This document shows positions 18,891-28,115 of a stretch of DNA of 64,000 nucleotides, in pieces. Positions within the stretch are counted from its first letter, which is position 1. Every line of letters begins with the position of its first letter. The DNA is taken from NCBI RefSeq assembly GCF_022682305.1, contig NZ_CP093528.1, positions 3,299,501-3,363,500 on the forward strand, given 5' to 3'. Under the pieces are notes generated by a model. The model saw only the letters and a list, made by a program, of their open reading frames with translations, had not been told where the DNA came from and made no database searches. Origin of the DNA: Shinella zoogloeoides (lineage in GTDB: Bacteria > Pseudomonadota > Alphaproteobacteria > Rhizobiales > Rhizobiaceae). Position numbers and translations under genes: made by a program.

Positions 18891-19253
18891 TCATCGGCTT
18901 ACTGCCGATCCGAGCGCGTTACCTGCCGCGCGGCCAAGTCTTTCGACCTGCTCGCCGATGCTGCGCCGCATAGTCGATTCGAAAACAGTGATCGGCGCAC
19001 TGACGGCCACGCTCGCCGCTACGCCGACGGTCTGCGCTGCTTGCATCGCCCCCGCCCCGAGGTGGTCCCCCAGACCAACGTCGGCATCGATGCTCGCGTG
19101 TCTCGTCGCCGCCCCCAGCGCACCCACCTGCGTGACGCCTTCAACCGTGGCTCTGCTCGGAACCATTGTGTCCTGAGATCGGGAAGCACAGTCCGAAACA
19201 GGCAGCCAGCGTGTTATTGCGCGGCGTTTTCCGATCGTGTGGATGCCACTCAT
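18891..19253 (-). CDS. Hypothetical protein coupled to TetR gene
   Basis: 120 aa. The start overlaps the upstream tetR stop by 4 nt (ATGA), the pattern seen in real operons of this window, which is the main support. The middle is rich in small residues (GALGAATRHASIDADVGLG, QTVGVAASVAVSAPITVF) and the end reads STMRRSIGEQVERLGRAAG. No known domain is recognised. An overlapping plus-strand open frame of similar size exists, so this call is uncertain. Confidence 0.45.
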   Translation of the reverse strand: MSGIHTIGKRRAITRWLPVSDCASRSQDTMVPSRATVEGVTQVGALGAATRHASIDADVGLGDHLGAGAMQAAQTVGVAASVAVSAPITVFESTMRRSIGEQVERLGRAAGNALGSAVSR

Positions 19254-19906
19254 AGTTCCATCTCAATTCCTCGGACGAAGATATCGATGGTGCGTTCAAG
19301 GGCGGCCCGGTCTATCCCCGCGATCCCCGGCGGCGTCCGCTGAAGAACGGCCTGCCGCAGTTGCGGTATCATCGTGATGGACAGGAATATCTCCGCATCA
19401 CGGGCCAGACCGGGTTCACTTGCACCGTGGTCGCGCAGCACGGCCATTACCTCCTCGCGGATCGGCGGCATTCCATACTGGCCGACGAGACTCGCCAACT
19501 TCGGAAACTGCCACGACTCGCCAACAACAACTCTTTCCAGGGAAATGATGAGCGGATCAGTCGCTACTTCTAGAATGCGCAACGACAAAGCCAGCAGCTT
19601 GTCCCGCGGAGTCTTGCCCGACAACTGCTCCGTGACGATATTCGATAGGCCCGTGTTTACAACATCGAGGACAATCGCTTCGAAAAGTGCGGCCTTGCCT
19701 GGATGGCGCGAATAAAGAGTCCGCTTGGAAATTCCAATTTCCGCGGCGATCGCGTCCATGCTCGTCTGCGCAAACCCGTCTCGCAGGAACAGCTTGCGCG
19801 CAGCCGCCATGATCCGGGCCGATATGCGTTCAGACTCCGCCGGTGTCGGCCGTCCGCCGTGGTGGCTCGCCACACGCGCATGATTGATCTTGTCGGTCGG
19901 CGTCAT
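19250..19906 (-). CDS. TetR/AcrR family regulator
   Basis: 218 aa. The HTH is IMAAARKLFLRDGFAQTSMD followed by AIAAEIGISKRTLYSRHPGK. The C-terminal part resembles AcrR-type ligand domains (LERVVVGESWQFPKLASLV). A perfect 7-bp inverted repeat typical of AcrR-class operators lies about 104 nt upstream, between this gene and the divergent hdeD copy. It probably represses itself and the neighbouring membrane/efflux genes. Confidence 0.88.
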   Translation of the reverse strand: MTPTDKINHARVASHHGGRPTPAESERISARIMAAARKLFLRDGFAQTSMDAIAAEIGISKRTLYSRHPGKAALFEAIVLDVVNTGLSNIVTEQLSGKTPRDKLLALSLRILEVATDPLIISLERVVVGESWQFPKLASLVGQYGMPPIREEVMAVLRDHGASEPGLARDAEIFLSITMIPQLRQAVLQRTPPGIAGIDRAALERTIDIFVRGIEMEL

Positions 19907-20009
19907 TGAAGCGCTTTTTGCTACGTTGCCTTATGAACAGGGATTGGCAGGGAATGCCTCCGGAGACGGAACATTCCTTCAGATGCCGCTCCTTGACGAG
20001 CTGGCTAGT

Positions 20010-20030
20010 TAAACGATACGGTTTCGTTTA
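20010..20030. promoter_or_regulatory. Palindromic operator, AcrR/TetR type
   Basis: TAAACGA (20010-20016) and TCGTTTA (20024-20030) form perfect 7-bp arms around TACGGTT. This resembles AcrR/BepR-type operators. A TATAGA -10-like box at 20041 faces the plus-strand hdeD gene, so the operator would overlap its -35 region. The likely ligand is the TetR encoded at 19250-19906. Confidence 0.6.
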
Positions 20031-20132
20031 CTTTGTTTTATATAGAATTTCAACCGTTTTGCATCCGGGGTTTACGGCTTGGGTGCGGCGATCGCGAATC
20101 GCTCTGCGCCGCACAGACATAAGGAGAGCTGC

Positions 20133-20700
20133 ATGGCAGCATTGAACTCATTGAAGCTCACTCGGGACGATCTCGAACGTCTGCGATCGAGATGGGAGGT
20201 GCTGAGCGGCGCAGGCATCGCCCTTGCGGCAGTTGGAGTACTGGCGCTCGCCAATGTCCTCACGGCCAGTTTTCTTCGTCGGTGCGATGATGCTCGTCGG
20301 AGGCTCCGTGCAGGTCATCTGCGCCTTCAACGTCAAAGGTTGGAGACAGTTCGCCGGCTGGCTGCTGATCGGTGCCTTTTACATCGTCGCCGGTCTGTTC
20401 GCATTTGCCAACCCGCTTCTCGCCTCGACGATCCTGACGCTGCTTTTTTCTCTGAGCATCATCACGGCGGGCGCTATGCGTATCGTTACCGGCTTTGCGT
20501 TGCGACCCGCGCAAGGATGGGGCTGGCTAGTGCCGGCGGGTATTATTGCATTCGTCGCCGGGGCGATCGTGATTGCCGGATGGCCTGTCAATAGCCTGTG
20601 GCTGATCGGGGCGCTGCTGGCGTTCGATCTCCTTTTCAACGGCTTGGCCATGATCATTTTTGCCTTTGCGCTGAGGCGGCGACCACAGTCACCCGCTTGA
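20133..20700 (+). pseudogene. HdeD family membrane protein, frameshifted
   Basis: A strong AGGAG site precedes ATG 20133. The first 46 codons (MAALNSLKLTRDDLERLRSR to ANVLTAS) align with the intact HdeD at 7508-8095. The rest of the protein (FFVGAMMLVGGSVQVICAF through GWPVNSLWLIGALLAFDLL) is in the next frame. The shift lies near 20268-20275; alignment with the intact copy suggests loss of two bases (or gain of one). The second part is otherwise uninterrupted, so the mutation is recent or a sequencing error. Confidence 0.8.
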
Positions 20701-20744
20701 GTTTCTTTCGCCACCTTTGGGAGGGCGCGTGCCATGGAGAGACA

Positions 20745-21779
20745 ATGAGCGACCGCGTCAGGCCAGACCTCGCCCTCACGACCGAAAGCCGCTCACGCTC
20801 GCGTGTCGGCCGTGCCTTGCTGGCCCTCGCCGTCATGTCGGTATCGATCTGGAGGATGCTGGCGATCTGGCATCAGGTTGAGCCACCATTCACCTGGCCC
20901 TCCCTAGCAGCCGCTGCGGCGGCAGCGCTCGCCATCCTTGTCGTTGGAAGGCGCCGGCGGCTGTCGCCCTGGCTCCTGCTCGTCCTCGAAGTCTTCATCA
21001 TCGCGGTCTGGTGGAGTTCGATCACGCCATTGAATGATCGCAACTGGGCGGCCGATGTGGCTCATGGCGTGACCGGCGAAATCAGCGGATCGCAGGTGAC
21101 GCTCCGCAACGTCCGGAACTTCGAATGGCGTAGCGCCGAGGACTTCATGCCGCGCTGGGAGACGCGCCGCTACGACCTTAACGAAATCGGCCAAGTTGAT
21201 CTGATCAGCTCCGTATGGGCGAACCCCGCCATCGCGCACACCCTGATCAGCTTCGGCTTTTCCGACGGCCGGCATCTGGTGTTCTCTGCCGAGATCCGGC
21301 GGGAAGAGCATGAGTCGTTTTCCGAAATCGGCGGATTTTTCCGCGAGTTCGAACTGGTCATGATCGCGGCAGAGGAGAACGACATCGTCCGCTTGCGCAC
21401 CAATATCCGCAAGGAGGAGGTTTCCCTTTTCCCTCTCGAGGTGACACCCGAGCAGGCCAGGGCGCTGTTCCTGTCCTATCTCGGAAAGGCGAATGAACTG
21501 GCCGCCGAACCACGATTCTACCACACGATCACGACCAACTGCACGACGGTGATCTTCCAGCTGGCACAGCTTCTGGAGCCGCGCATTCCCACGGACTGGC
21601 GCATCCTTTTCTCGGGCTATCTTCCCGACTATCTCCATGATCTCGGGGTCATCCGGACAGATCGTCCGCTACAGGAACTGAAACGGGAGGCCGTGATCAG
21701 CGACATCGCCCGGCAGACCTCTTCCTTGGCCGACTACTCCCGAACCATCCGCTCACGACAAATCGGCGTCCACCGTTGA
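20745..21779 (+). CDS. DUF4105 domain membrane protein
   Basis: 344 aa. Three N-terminal hydrophobic segments (about 25-45, 55-75, 80-100) precede a DUF4105 domain with RYYDLNE-like RRYDLNEIGQVDLISSVW, YHTITTNCTTVIF (conserved Asn-Cys) and FSGYLPDYLHDLG. The NC-pair resembles cysteine-peptidase-like folds, but the function is not established. ATG 20745 has GGAGA upstream. It follows the broken hdeD gene by 44 nt and may share its promoter. Confidence 0.82.
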   Translation: MSDRVRPDLALTTESRSRSRVGRALLALAVMSVSIWRMLAIWHQVEPPFTWPSLAAAAAAALAILVVGRRRRLSPWLLLVLEVFIIAVWWSSITPLNDRNWAADVAHGVTGEISGSQVTLRNVRNFEWRSAEDFMPRWETRRYDLNEIGQVDLISSVWANPAIAHTLISFGFSDGRHLVFSAEIRREEHESFSEIGGFFREFELVMIAAEENDIVRLRTNIRKEEVSLFPLEVTPEQARALFLSYLGKANELAAEPRFYHTITTNCTTVIFQLAQLLEPRIPTDWRILFSGYLPDYLHDLGVIRTDRPLQELKREAVISDIARQTSSLADYSRTIRSRQIGVHR

Positions 21780-21803
21780 CATTCTAGGGTCAGGACTCAT
21801 TGA

Positions 21804-22193
21804 TCAGAGCCAGAAGATAACGGTTGCAGCGAGAGCGATGGCGGAGAGGAAGACCATTGGGCATCTGTCGTAGCGCGTAGCGACACGCCGCCAGTCTTTG
21901 AGACGCCCGAACATGATCTCGATCCGGTTGCGCCGTTTGTAGCGGCGTTTGTCGTATTTGATGGTTTTGTTGCGGGACTTCCGCCCCGGAATGCAGGGGG
22001 TGATCCCCTTCGCCTGTAAAGCGTCACGATACCAGTCGGCATCATAGCCACGGTCGGCCAGTAGCCATTTGGCCTTGGGAAGTTCATCAAGCAAGGCGGC
22101 AGCACCGGTGTAATCGCTGATCTGACCGGCCGTAATGAAGAAGCTGACCGGGCGACCATTCGCATCCGTGACGGCATGAAGCTTGGTGTTCAT
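21804..22193 (-). CDS. IS5-family transposase, second frame (OrfB)
   Basis: 129 aa read after the slip site. It holds the C-terminal DDE part: TDANGRPVSFFITAGQISD, LLADRGYDADW and IPGRKSRNKTIKYDK, YKRRNRIEIMFGRLKDWRR (the Y-x2-R-x3-E signature of IS5 transposases). It is probably made as a fusion with the upstream frame by ribosomal frameshifting rather than alone. Confidence 0.85.
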   Translation of the reverse strand: MNTKLHAVTDANGRPVSFFITAGQISDYTGAAALLDELPKAKWLLADRGYDADWYRDALQAKGITPCIPGRKSRNKTIKYDKRRYKRRNRIEIMFGRLKDWRRVATRYDRCPMVFLSAIALAATVIFWL

Positions 22194-22213
22194 GCCGCCT
22201 TTCGTGCGTCCAA

Positions 22214-22564
22214 TCAGGCGGCCCGCACCCCCTTTTTTACCCGCAGGCTGGAAGCTGTGCGGTGGGCCTTGAGATAGGTCGCATCGATCATGATGGTCTT
22301 GTGCTCTGCAGCTTCAGGCACAGCCAGGCCCTCCATCATCTGGATAAAGATGCCCTTGTCGCTCCAGCGTTTCCAGCGGTTATACAAGGTCTTCGCCGGA
22401 CCATATTCCCTCGGCGCATCACACCACCGGAGGCCGTTGCGATTGACGAAAATGATGCCGCTCAGAACACGCCGATCATCGACACGCTGGCGGCCATGGC
22501 TCTTGGGGAAATAGGGCTGAAGACGGGCCATTTGCTCCTCCGTCAGCCAGAACAAATTACTCAT
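22214..22564 (-). CDS. IS5-family transposase, first frame (OrfA)
   Basis: 116 aa, starting MSNLFWLTEEQMARLQPYFP, with the DUF4096-type N-terminus and the first catalytic Asp in TIMIDATYLKAHRTAS. Near its end a run of six A followed by five G (minus strand; T-run at 22233-22238) is a classical slippery sequence for -1 frameshifting into OrfB. Confidence 0.85.
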   Translation of the reverse strand: MSNLFWLTEEQMARLQPYFPKSHGRQRVDDRRVLSGIIFVNRNGLRWCDAPREYGPAKTLYNRWKRWSDKGIFIQMMEGLAVPEAAEHKTIMIDATYLKAHRTASSLRVKKGVRAA

Positions 22565-22631
22565 CAGTCGGGCTCCTATCCGCCCGTCTGAATCATAGCC
22601 GTCAATTCAAATCAATGGGTCCTGACCCTAG

Positions 22632-23063
22632 TCATCGAGTGATGATATGCTCGCGATTTCAAGACAAGCGTTGATGAGGCTGGGGCGAGTAGCAGTTCTT
22701 CACGCAAACACTCTGGTGAGCCATGAAGAACGTGCAAAAAAACCCGTCTACGACGAGCTTTCTATTAGGTTTGAATCTCGAGACCACAAGGCAGATTAGT
22801 TGCAGGCCGTGCGAAGGCAGCAGAGCGCCGCGACGGCTCATTCTCACCCGACTTCCACGCTCTCTCGATTATCGCGCGCAATCAATCGCTCGTTCGCACC
22901 CGGGAAAGGAAGCGGGACCGTCTCGTGTTTACCCGAGCGCCGCTTTCCGTGACCAACACAGGGTCTTTTCCATGACAATGAAATTTCGCATGATGACCTC
23001 AGATAGTCTCCATAGCCATCCGCGGTACGCTCGTGCGGCCGCTCCGCAAGGGGAGGTCCGCGC
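22632..23063. other. Intergenic stretch after IS5 element
   Basis: 432 nt with no recognised gene. A 31-codon frame (from 22971) ends with its TGA overlapping the GTG start of the next gene, so it might be a leader peptide, but nothing in it is conserved to my knowledge. The AGGGGAGG ribosome site of the exporter operon lies at its right end. Confidence 0.4.
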
Positions 23064-24131
23064 GTGAAATCGCTCAAGAACTGGATAGTCGCGATCGTCG
23101 TCATTGCCGTGGTCGCCGGAGCCTATTACGGCTTGCGCATTTATGATGCATCGGGGCTGCCGGCCGGGATCGCCGGCGGAAACGGTCGGATCGAGGCCAC
23201 GGAAATCGATATCTCCACGAAGACCGCGGGCCGGATCAAGGAGATCCTGGTCGAGGAAGGCGCATTCGTGAGCGCCGGTCAGGTGCTCGCTACCATGGAC
23301 ACACAGCAGCTGGAGGCGCAGAAAAAACAGGCAGAAGCCTCGCTGCAGCGCGCCGTCATCAGCGTCGATACGGCAAGAAGCCTTCTGTCGCAGCGCGAGG
23401 CGGAGCGTGAAGCTGCCGCTGCGGTGATCGGCCAACACGAAGCCGAGCAGGATGCTGCCGAGCGGAAACTCGCACGCACCGAGCAACTGATCAGAACCAA
23501 TACGACATCGCTGCAAACACTTGATGACGACAGGGCATCGGCACAGAGAGCACGGGCAGCCGTCGCGGCTGCGAAGGCTTCACTTTCCGCCTCCGATGCT
23601 GCCATCGGTGCCGCCAAGGCCCAGATCACTGATGCAGAAGCTTCTGTCGTGGCCGCCCAGGCGGCCATCGAAAGCATCGTTGCGGATATCAATGACAGCA
23701 CGCTGAGATCACCCCGCGAAGGGCGCGTACAGTACCGCGTAGCCCAGCCGGGCGAAGTGCTGTCGTCGGGAGGCCGCGTCCTCAACATTGTCGACCTGAG
23801 CGACGTTTACATGACTTTCTTCCTGCCAACCGAGCAAGCGGGCCGCATTCAGATGGGATCCGAGGTTCGTCTCGTTCTCGACGCCGCCCCTCAGTACGTC
23901 ATCCCCGCCACGGCAAGCTTCGTGGCGGACGTCGCACAGTTCACACCGAAAACGGTCGAGACAGAGGAGGAGCGTCAGAAGCTGATGTTCCGCATCAGGG
24001 CGAAAATATCGCCGGAACTGCTGCGCGAGCATATTCAGTACGTCAAGACGGGGCTCCCGGGGATGGCATATGTCCGCATCGCGCAGGATGCCGAATGGCC
24101 TGCGCACCTCACCGAGGCCCTGGTGAAATGA
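23064..24131 (+). CDS. HlyD/YhiI-type membrane fusion protein of ABC exporter
   Basis: 355 aa. Starts with GTG after a GGGGAGG site. One membrane helix (about 6-25) is followed by the lipoyl half [17 protein letters not shown], a long coiled coil (about 75-200) and the second half with [18 protein letters not shown]. It bridges the inner-membrane exporter to the envelope. Its stop overlaps the start of the ATPase gene (ATGA). Order and families equal the enterobacterial yhiI-rbbA-yhhJ set. Confidence 0.9.
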   Translation: MKSLKNWIVAIVVIAVVAGAYYGLRIYDASGLPAGIAGGNGRIEATEIDISTKTAGRIKEILVEEGAFVSAGQVLATMDTQQLEAQKKQAEASLQRAVISVDTARSLLSQREAEREAAAAVIGQHEAEQDAAERKLARTEQLIRTNTTSLQTLDDDRASAQRARAAVAAAKASLSASDAAIGAAKAQITDAEASVVAAQAAIESIVADINDSTLRSPREGRVQYRVAQPGEVLSSGGRVLNIVDLSDVYMTFFLPTEQAGRIQMGSEVRLVLDAAPQYVIPATASFVADVAQFTPKTVETEEERQKLMFRIRAKISPELLREHIQYVKTGLPGMAYVRIAQDAEWPAHLTEALVK

Positions 24132-26914
24132 GACGCTTGTCGGAAGGAGAGCACGACGCGCAGGAATCTCCTTCCGCCGTCGTAAAAATCAAGGATGTCA
24201 GCCTGTCTTACGGCAAGACGCGCGCGCTCGATACTGTTGGCCTCGACATTCCCGCCGGCATCATGGTCGGGCTGATAGGCCCGGACGGCGTCGGAAAATC
24301 CAGTCTGCTCAGCCTGATTGCGGGCGCCCACAAGATCCAGGACGGCCATATTGATGTGCTAGGCGGCGACATCGCCGACAAGAAGCACCGCGACCGGACC
24401 TGCCCGCAGATCGCTTACATGCCCCAGGGTCTCGGAAAGAACCTCTACCCGACACTGTCGGTGTTCGAGAACATCGAGTTTTTCGCGCGCCTGTTCGGCC
24501 AGGACAAGCGCGAGCGTGAACTCCGCATCGACGACCTGCTCCGGCGTACCGGGTTGGCCCCCTTCCCCGACCGCCCGGCCGGCAAACTGTCGGGCGGTAT
24601 GAAGCAGAAGGTCGGACTTTGCTGCGCCCTGATCCACGACCCGGATCTGCTGATCCTCGACGAACCGACGACAGGCGTGGATCCCCTGTCACGCAGGCAA
24701 TTCTGGGAGCTGATCGACGATATCCGCCGCGACCGCCCGTCGATGAGCGTCGTCGTCGCGACCGCCTATATGGAAGAGGCGCAGCGCTTCGATTGGCTGG
24801 TTGCCATGGATGACGGCAAGATCCTTGCCACGGGTACGCCGCAGGAGTTGCTCGCCCGCACCGGAGCGGCCAATCTCGATGCCGCCTTCGTCGCCCTTCT
24901 TCCTGAAGAAAGGCGTTCCGGTCACCACGAGGTGGTCATACCGCCCCGATCCGATGAGGGAGGGTCGGACTTCGCCATCGAAGCCGAACACCTGACCATG
25001 CGTTTCGGCGACTTCACCGCCGTCGACAATGTCAGCTTCCAGATTCCGCGCGGCGAAATCTTCGGGTTCCTCGGCTCGAACGGCTGCGGCAAGACCACGA
25101 CCATGAAGATGCTCACCGGCCTCCTGCCGGCGAGCGAGGGAACCGCAAAGCTGTTCGGCCACGAGGTCGATCCGAAAGATATCGAGGTAAGGCGGAAGGT
25201 CGGCTATATGAGCCAAGCCTTCTCGCTCTACACCGAGCTTACGGTCCGCCAGAACCTCGACTTGCACGCCAGGCTCTTCAACCTGCCGCCCGATAAAATT
25301 CCGACGCGCATTGCGGACATGGCCGAACGTTTCGACCTCGATGAGATCATGGATACGTTGCCGGATGCGTTGCCGCTCGGCATCCGGCAGAGATTGTCGC
25401 TCGCCGTGGCGATGATCCACGCGCCCGACATTCTGATCCTGGACGAACCCACATCGGGCGTCGATCCGGTGGCGCGCGACGGGTTCTGGCAGATCCTCTC
25501 CGACCTGTCGCGCAAGGATGGCGTGACGATCTTCGTTTCGACCCATTTCATGAACGAAGCCGAGCTTTGCGACCGGATTTCACTCATGCATGCCGGCAAA
25601 GTGCTTGTCAGCGACACGCCACGCGGCATCATCGAAAAGCGTTCAGCTGGGACGCTGGAGGAAGCCTTCATTTCCTATCTGGAGGAGGCTATCGGCGACA
25701 AGACTTCACCAGCGTCCGCCCCAATCGCGCAGCGTGAAGAGGCGGATGAAGCCGCCGCGCCCCCGCCGGCTTCATCCGCCAGCTCGACTTTCAACCTACG
25801 CCGTATGCTCGCCTATACGCGGCGGGAATCGCTCGAACTGCGCCGGGATCCGATCCGCGCGACGCTCGCCATTTTCGGCAGCGTCATTTTGATGTTCGTC
25901 GTGGGCTTCGGCATCAACATGGATATCGAGAACCTGTCCTTTGCCGTGCTCGACCGGGACGACACCACGATCAGCCGCGACTACACACTCCAGATCGCCG
26001 GATCCCGCTATTTCACGGAGAAGGCGCCGATCGTCGATTACAACGACCTCGATCGACGCATGCGCAATGGCGAACTCAGCCTCGCACTGGAGATCCCGCC
26101 AGGCTTCGGGCGCGATGTCGCGCGGGGCACCAAGGTCGAAATCGGCGCCTGGATCGACGGTGCAATGCCTTCGCGGGCCGAGACTGTGCGGGGTTATGTG
26201 CAAGGCATGCATCAGACATGGCTCACCCAGAAGGCACGTGAACTCTATGGCGACGCGGCAACCACCGGCACCTTCCAGATCGCCCTTCGATACCGCTACA
26301 ATCCGAGCGTCGAGAGCCTCAAGGCCATGGTGCCGGCCGTCATCCCGATGCTGTTGATGATGATCCCCGCCATGCTCGCCGTTCTGAGCGTCGTGCGCGA
26401 AAAGGAACTCGGCTCTATCATCAATTTCTACGTGACGCCCGTCACTCGGGTGGAGTTCCTCCTCGGCAAGCAGTTACCCTATATCGCGCTTGCCATGCTC
26501 AACTTCTTCATGTTGACGGCCTTCGCGATCTTCGTGTTCCAGGTGCCGGTGACAGGCAGCTTCCTGACGCTGACCGGTGCTGCACTTCTCTACGTCACGG
26601 CGGCGACCGGGCTGGGACTTCTCATTTCCACCTTCATGAACAGCCAGATTGCTGCGATCTTCGGGACCGCGTTGATCACACTCATTCCGGCCGTCCAGTA
26701 TTCCGGAATGATCGATCCGGTCTCCTCGCTGGAGGGGGCCGGCGCATTTATCGGACAGATCTATCCGGCGACCTACTTCGTCACGATCGCACGCGGTACG
26801 TTCTCCAAAGCGCTAGAGTTCAGCGATCTCGCGGCGTCCTTCATCCCGCTCCTGATCGCTGTCCCGGTTCTTCTCGCCAGCAGCGCGGCGCTCCTCAAGA
26901 AACAGGCGGGGTGA
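24128..26914 (+). CDS. rbbA: RbbA-type ABC transporter: two ATPase domains fused to a permease
   Basis: 928 aa. First ATPase: Walker [10 protein letters not shown], signature LSGGMKQK, Walker [14 protein letters not shown]. Second ATPase: Walker [10 protein letters not shown], a degenerate signature [12 protein letters not shown], Walker [14 protein letters not shown]. The last 370 residues are an ABC-2 permease with six helices and the [17 protein letters not shown] segment. E. coli RbbA was described as ribosome-associated, but the fused permease and the partner genes suggest export. Start chosen at the ATGA overlap with the upstream gene. Confidence 0.9.
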   Translation: MRRLSEGEHDAQESPSAVVKIKDVSLSYGKTRALDTVGLDIPAGIMVGLIGPDGVGKSSLLSLIAGAHKIQDGHIDVLGGDIADKKHRDRTCPQIAYMPQGLGKNLYPTLSVFENIEFFARLFGQDKRERELRIDDLLRRTGLAPFPDRPAGKLSGGMKQKVGLCCALIHDPDLLILDEPTTGVDPLSRRQFWELIDDIRRDRPSMSVVVATAYMEEAQRFDWLVAMDDGKILATGTPQELLARTGAANLDAAFVALLPEERRSGHHEVVIPPRSDEGGSDFAIEAEHLTMRFGDFTAVDNVSFQIPRGEIFGFLGSNGCGKTTTMKMLTGLLPASEGTAKLFGHEVDPKDIEVRRKVGYMSQAFSLYTELTVRQNLDLHARLFNLPPDKIPTRIADMAERFDLDEIMDTLPDALPLGIRQRLSLAVAMIHAPDILILDEPTSGVDPVARDGFWQILSDLSRKDGVTIFVSTHFMNEAELCDRISLMHAGKVLVSDTPRGIIEKRSAGTLEEAFISYLEEAIGDKTSPASAPIAQREEADEAAAPPPASSASSTFNLRRMLAYTRRESLELRRDPIRATLAIFGSVILMFVVGFGINMDIENLSFAVLDRDDTTISRDYTLQIAGSRYFTEKAPIVDYNDLDRRMRNGELSLALEIPPGFGRDVARGTKVEIGAWIDGAMPSRAETVRGYVQGMHQTWLTQKARELYGDAATTGTFQIALRYRYNPSVESLKAMVPAVIPMLLMMIPAMLAVLSVVREKELGSIINFYVTPVTRVEFLLGKQLPYIALAMLNFFMLTAFAIFVFQVPVTGSFLTLTGAALLYVTAATGLGLLISTFMNSQIAAIFGTALITLIPAVQYSGMIDPVSSLEGAGAFIGQIYPATYFVTIARGTFSKALEFSDLAASFIPLLIAVPVLLASSAALLKKQAG

Positions 26915-26917
26915 TCC

Positions 26918-28030
26918 ATGCGCTTGGCCAATATCGTTCAACTCGGCGTCAAGGAACTGCGCGGTCTCGCCCGGGACCCTATGCTTGTCGTCCTTATCCT
27001 CTATGCCTTCACCCTGTCGATCTACACGGCATCGACCTCGATGCCCGAGACGCTCAACAAGGCTGCCATCGCCATCGTCGACGAAGACCAGTCGCCGGTC
27101 TCCTCCCGCATCCTGACCGCGTTCTATCCGCCTTACTTTTCCATTCCCAAGATCATATCGCAGCATGAGATGGACAGTCGCATGGATGCGGGGCTCGACA
27201 CCTTCGCCCTCGACATTCCCCCGAATTTCCAGCGTGATCTGCTTGCCGGTCGAACGCCGACGATCCAGCTCAATGTCGACGCCACCCGCATGTCGCAGGC
27301 CTTCAGCGGCGGCGGCTATATCCAGTCCATCGTCTCCAGCGAAGTCAGCGAATATCTCAACCGCTACCGGGGAACCACCGAGGTTCCTGTGGATCTCGCT
27401 CTGCGTTCTCGCTTCAACCAGGAGCTCAACAAGGGTTGGTTCGGCGCCATTTCCAATGTGATCTCGTCGATCACGATGCTTTCGATCGTGCTCACGGGCG
27501 CGGCGCTCATACGTGAACGCGAGCATGGCACCATCGAGCATCTTCTCGTGATGCCGGTGACGCCGACCGAGATCATGCTGAGTAAGATCTGGTCGATGGG
27601 GCTGGTCGTGCTTGTTGCCTCAGCCGTGTCGATCGTGTTCGTCGTGCAGGGGATTCTTCAGGTGCCGATCCAGGGCTCTGTCGGACTTTTTCTGGCAGGC
27701 GCCGCGTTGCAGCTCATCGCCACCACATGCATGGGAATTTTCCTCGCCACCATCGCAGGCTCGATGCCGCAGTTCGGCCTTCTGCTGATGCTGGTCCTGC
27801 TTCCGCTTCAGGTCCTGTCGGGTGGTGTCACGCCGCGCGAAAGCATGCCACAGGTCATTCAGGACATCATGCTCGCAGCGCCAAACACCCACTTCGTGAT
27901 CCTTGCGCAATCGATCCTGTTTCGCGGCGCGGGCATAGATGTGGTCTGGCCACAGCTGCTGGCTCTCGTGCTGATCGGCGCGGCGCTCTTTGTGTTTGCG
28001 CTCCGCCGCTTCCGAACCTTCTTGCAATAA
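26918..28030 (+). CDS. ABC-2 type permease, YhhJ family
   Basis: 370 aa. One N-terminal helix (about 22-42), a large extracytoplasmic domain (about 45-170), then five helices with the ABC-2 signature REREHGTIEHLLVMPVTPTE and a PLQVLSGGVTPRESMP segment. It starts 3 nt after the rbbA stop. It would dimerise with the RbbA permease part to form the export channel. Substrate unknown. Confidence 0.9.
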   Translation: MRLANIVQLGVKELRGLARDPMLVVLILYAFTLSIYTASTSMPETLNKAAIAIVDEDQSPVSSRILTAFYPPYFSIPKIISQHEMDSRMDAGLDTFALDIPPNFQRDLLAGRTPTIQLNVDATRMSQAFSGGGYIQSIVSSEVSEYLNRYRGTTEVPVDLALRSRFNQELNKGWFGAISNVISSITMLSIVLTGAALIREREHGTIEHLLVMPVTPTEIMLSKIWSMGLVVLVASAVSIVFVVQGILQVPIQGSVGLFLAGAALQLIATTCMGIFLATIAGSMPQFGLLLMLVLLPLQVLSGGVTPRESMPQVIQDIMLAAPNTHFVILAQSILFRGAGIDVVWPQLLALVLIGAALFVFALRRFRTFLQ

Positions 28031-28115
28031 GTGAGGCCGCGGTGATCCGCGCAGCCTTATCCAGGTAATCGATCGAAATACAGCAGCGATTTATTCGAAC
28101 GGGAGGTTTGTCGTC

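Larger units (their letters stand above)
21788..22627 (-). mobile_element. IS5-family (IS427 group-like) insertion sequence
   Basis: 840 bp, bounded by the inverted repeat GGTCAGGACTCATTGAT (21788) and its match GGTCAGGACCCATTGAT read from 22627 inward (one mismatch). Both sides are flanked by CTAG (21784-21787 and 22628-22631), which is a target duplication or palindromic target. It carries two overlapping transposase frames. The element looks complete and recent. Confidence 0.9.

Noticed and set aside
18867..19343. Plus-strand open frame of 158 codons between gltS and tetR
   Set aside because: Lies against the operon direction, has no ribosome site and overlaps the 3' end of tetR; the minus-strand alternative is slightly better supported.
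22723..23067. Plus-strand frame ending at the exporter start (114 codons)
   Set aside because: No ribosome site and no recognisable sequence; only its last part overlaps the next start and is mentioned as a possible leader.
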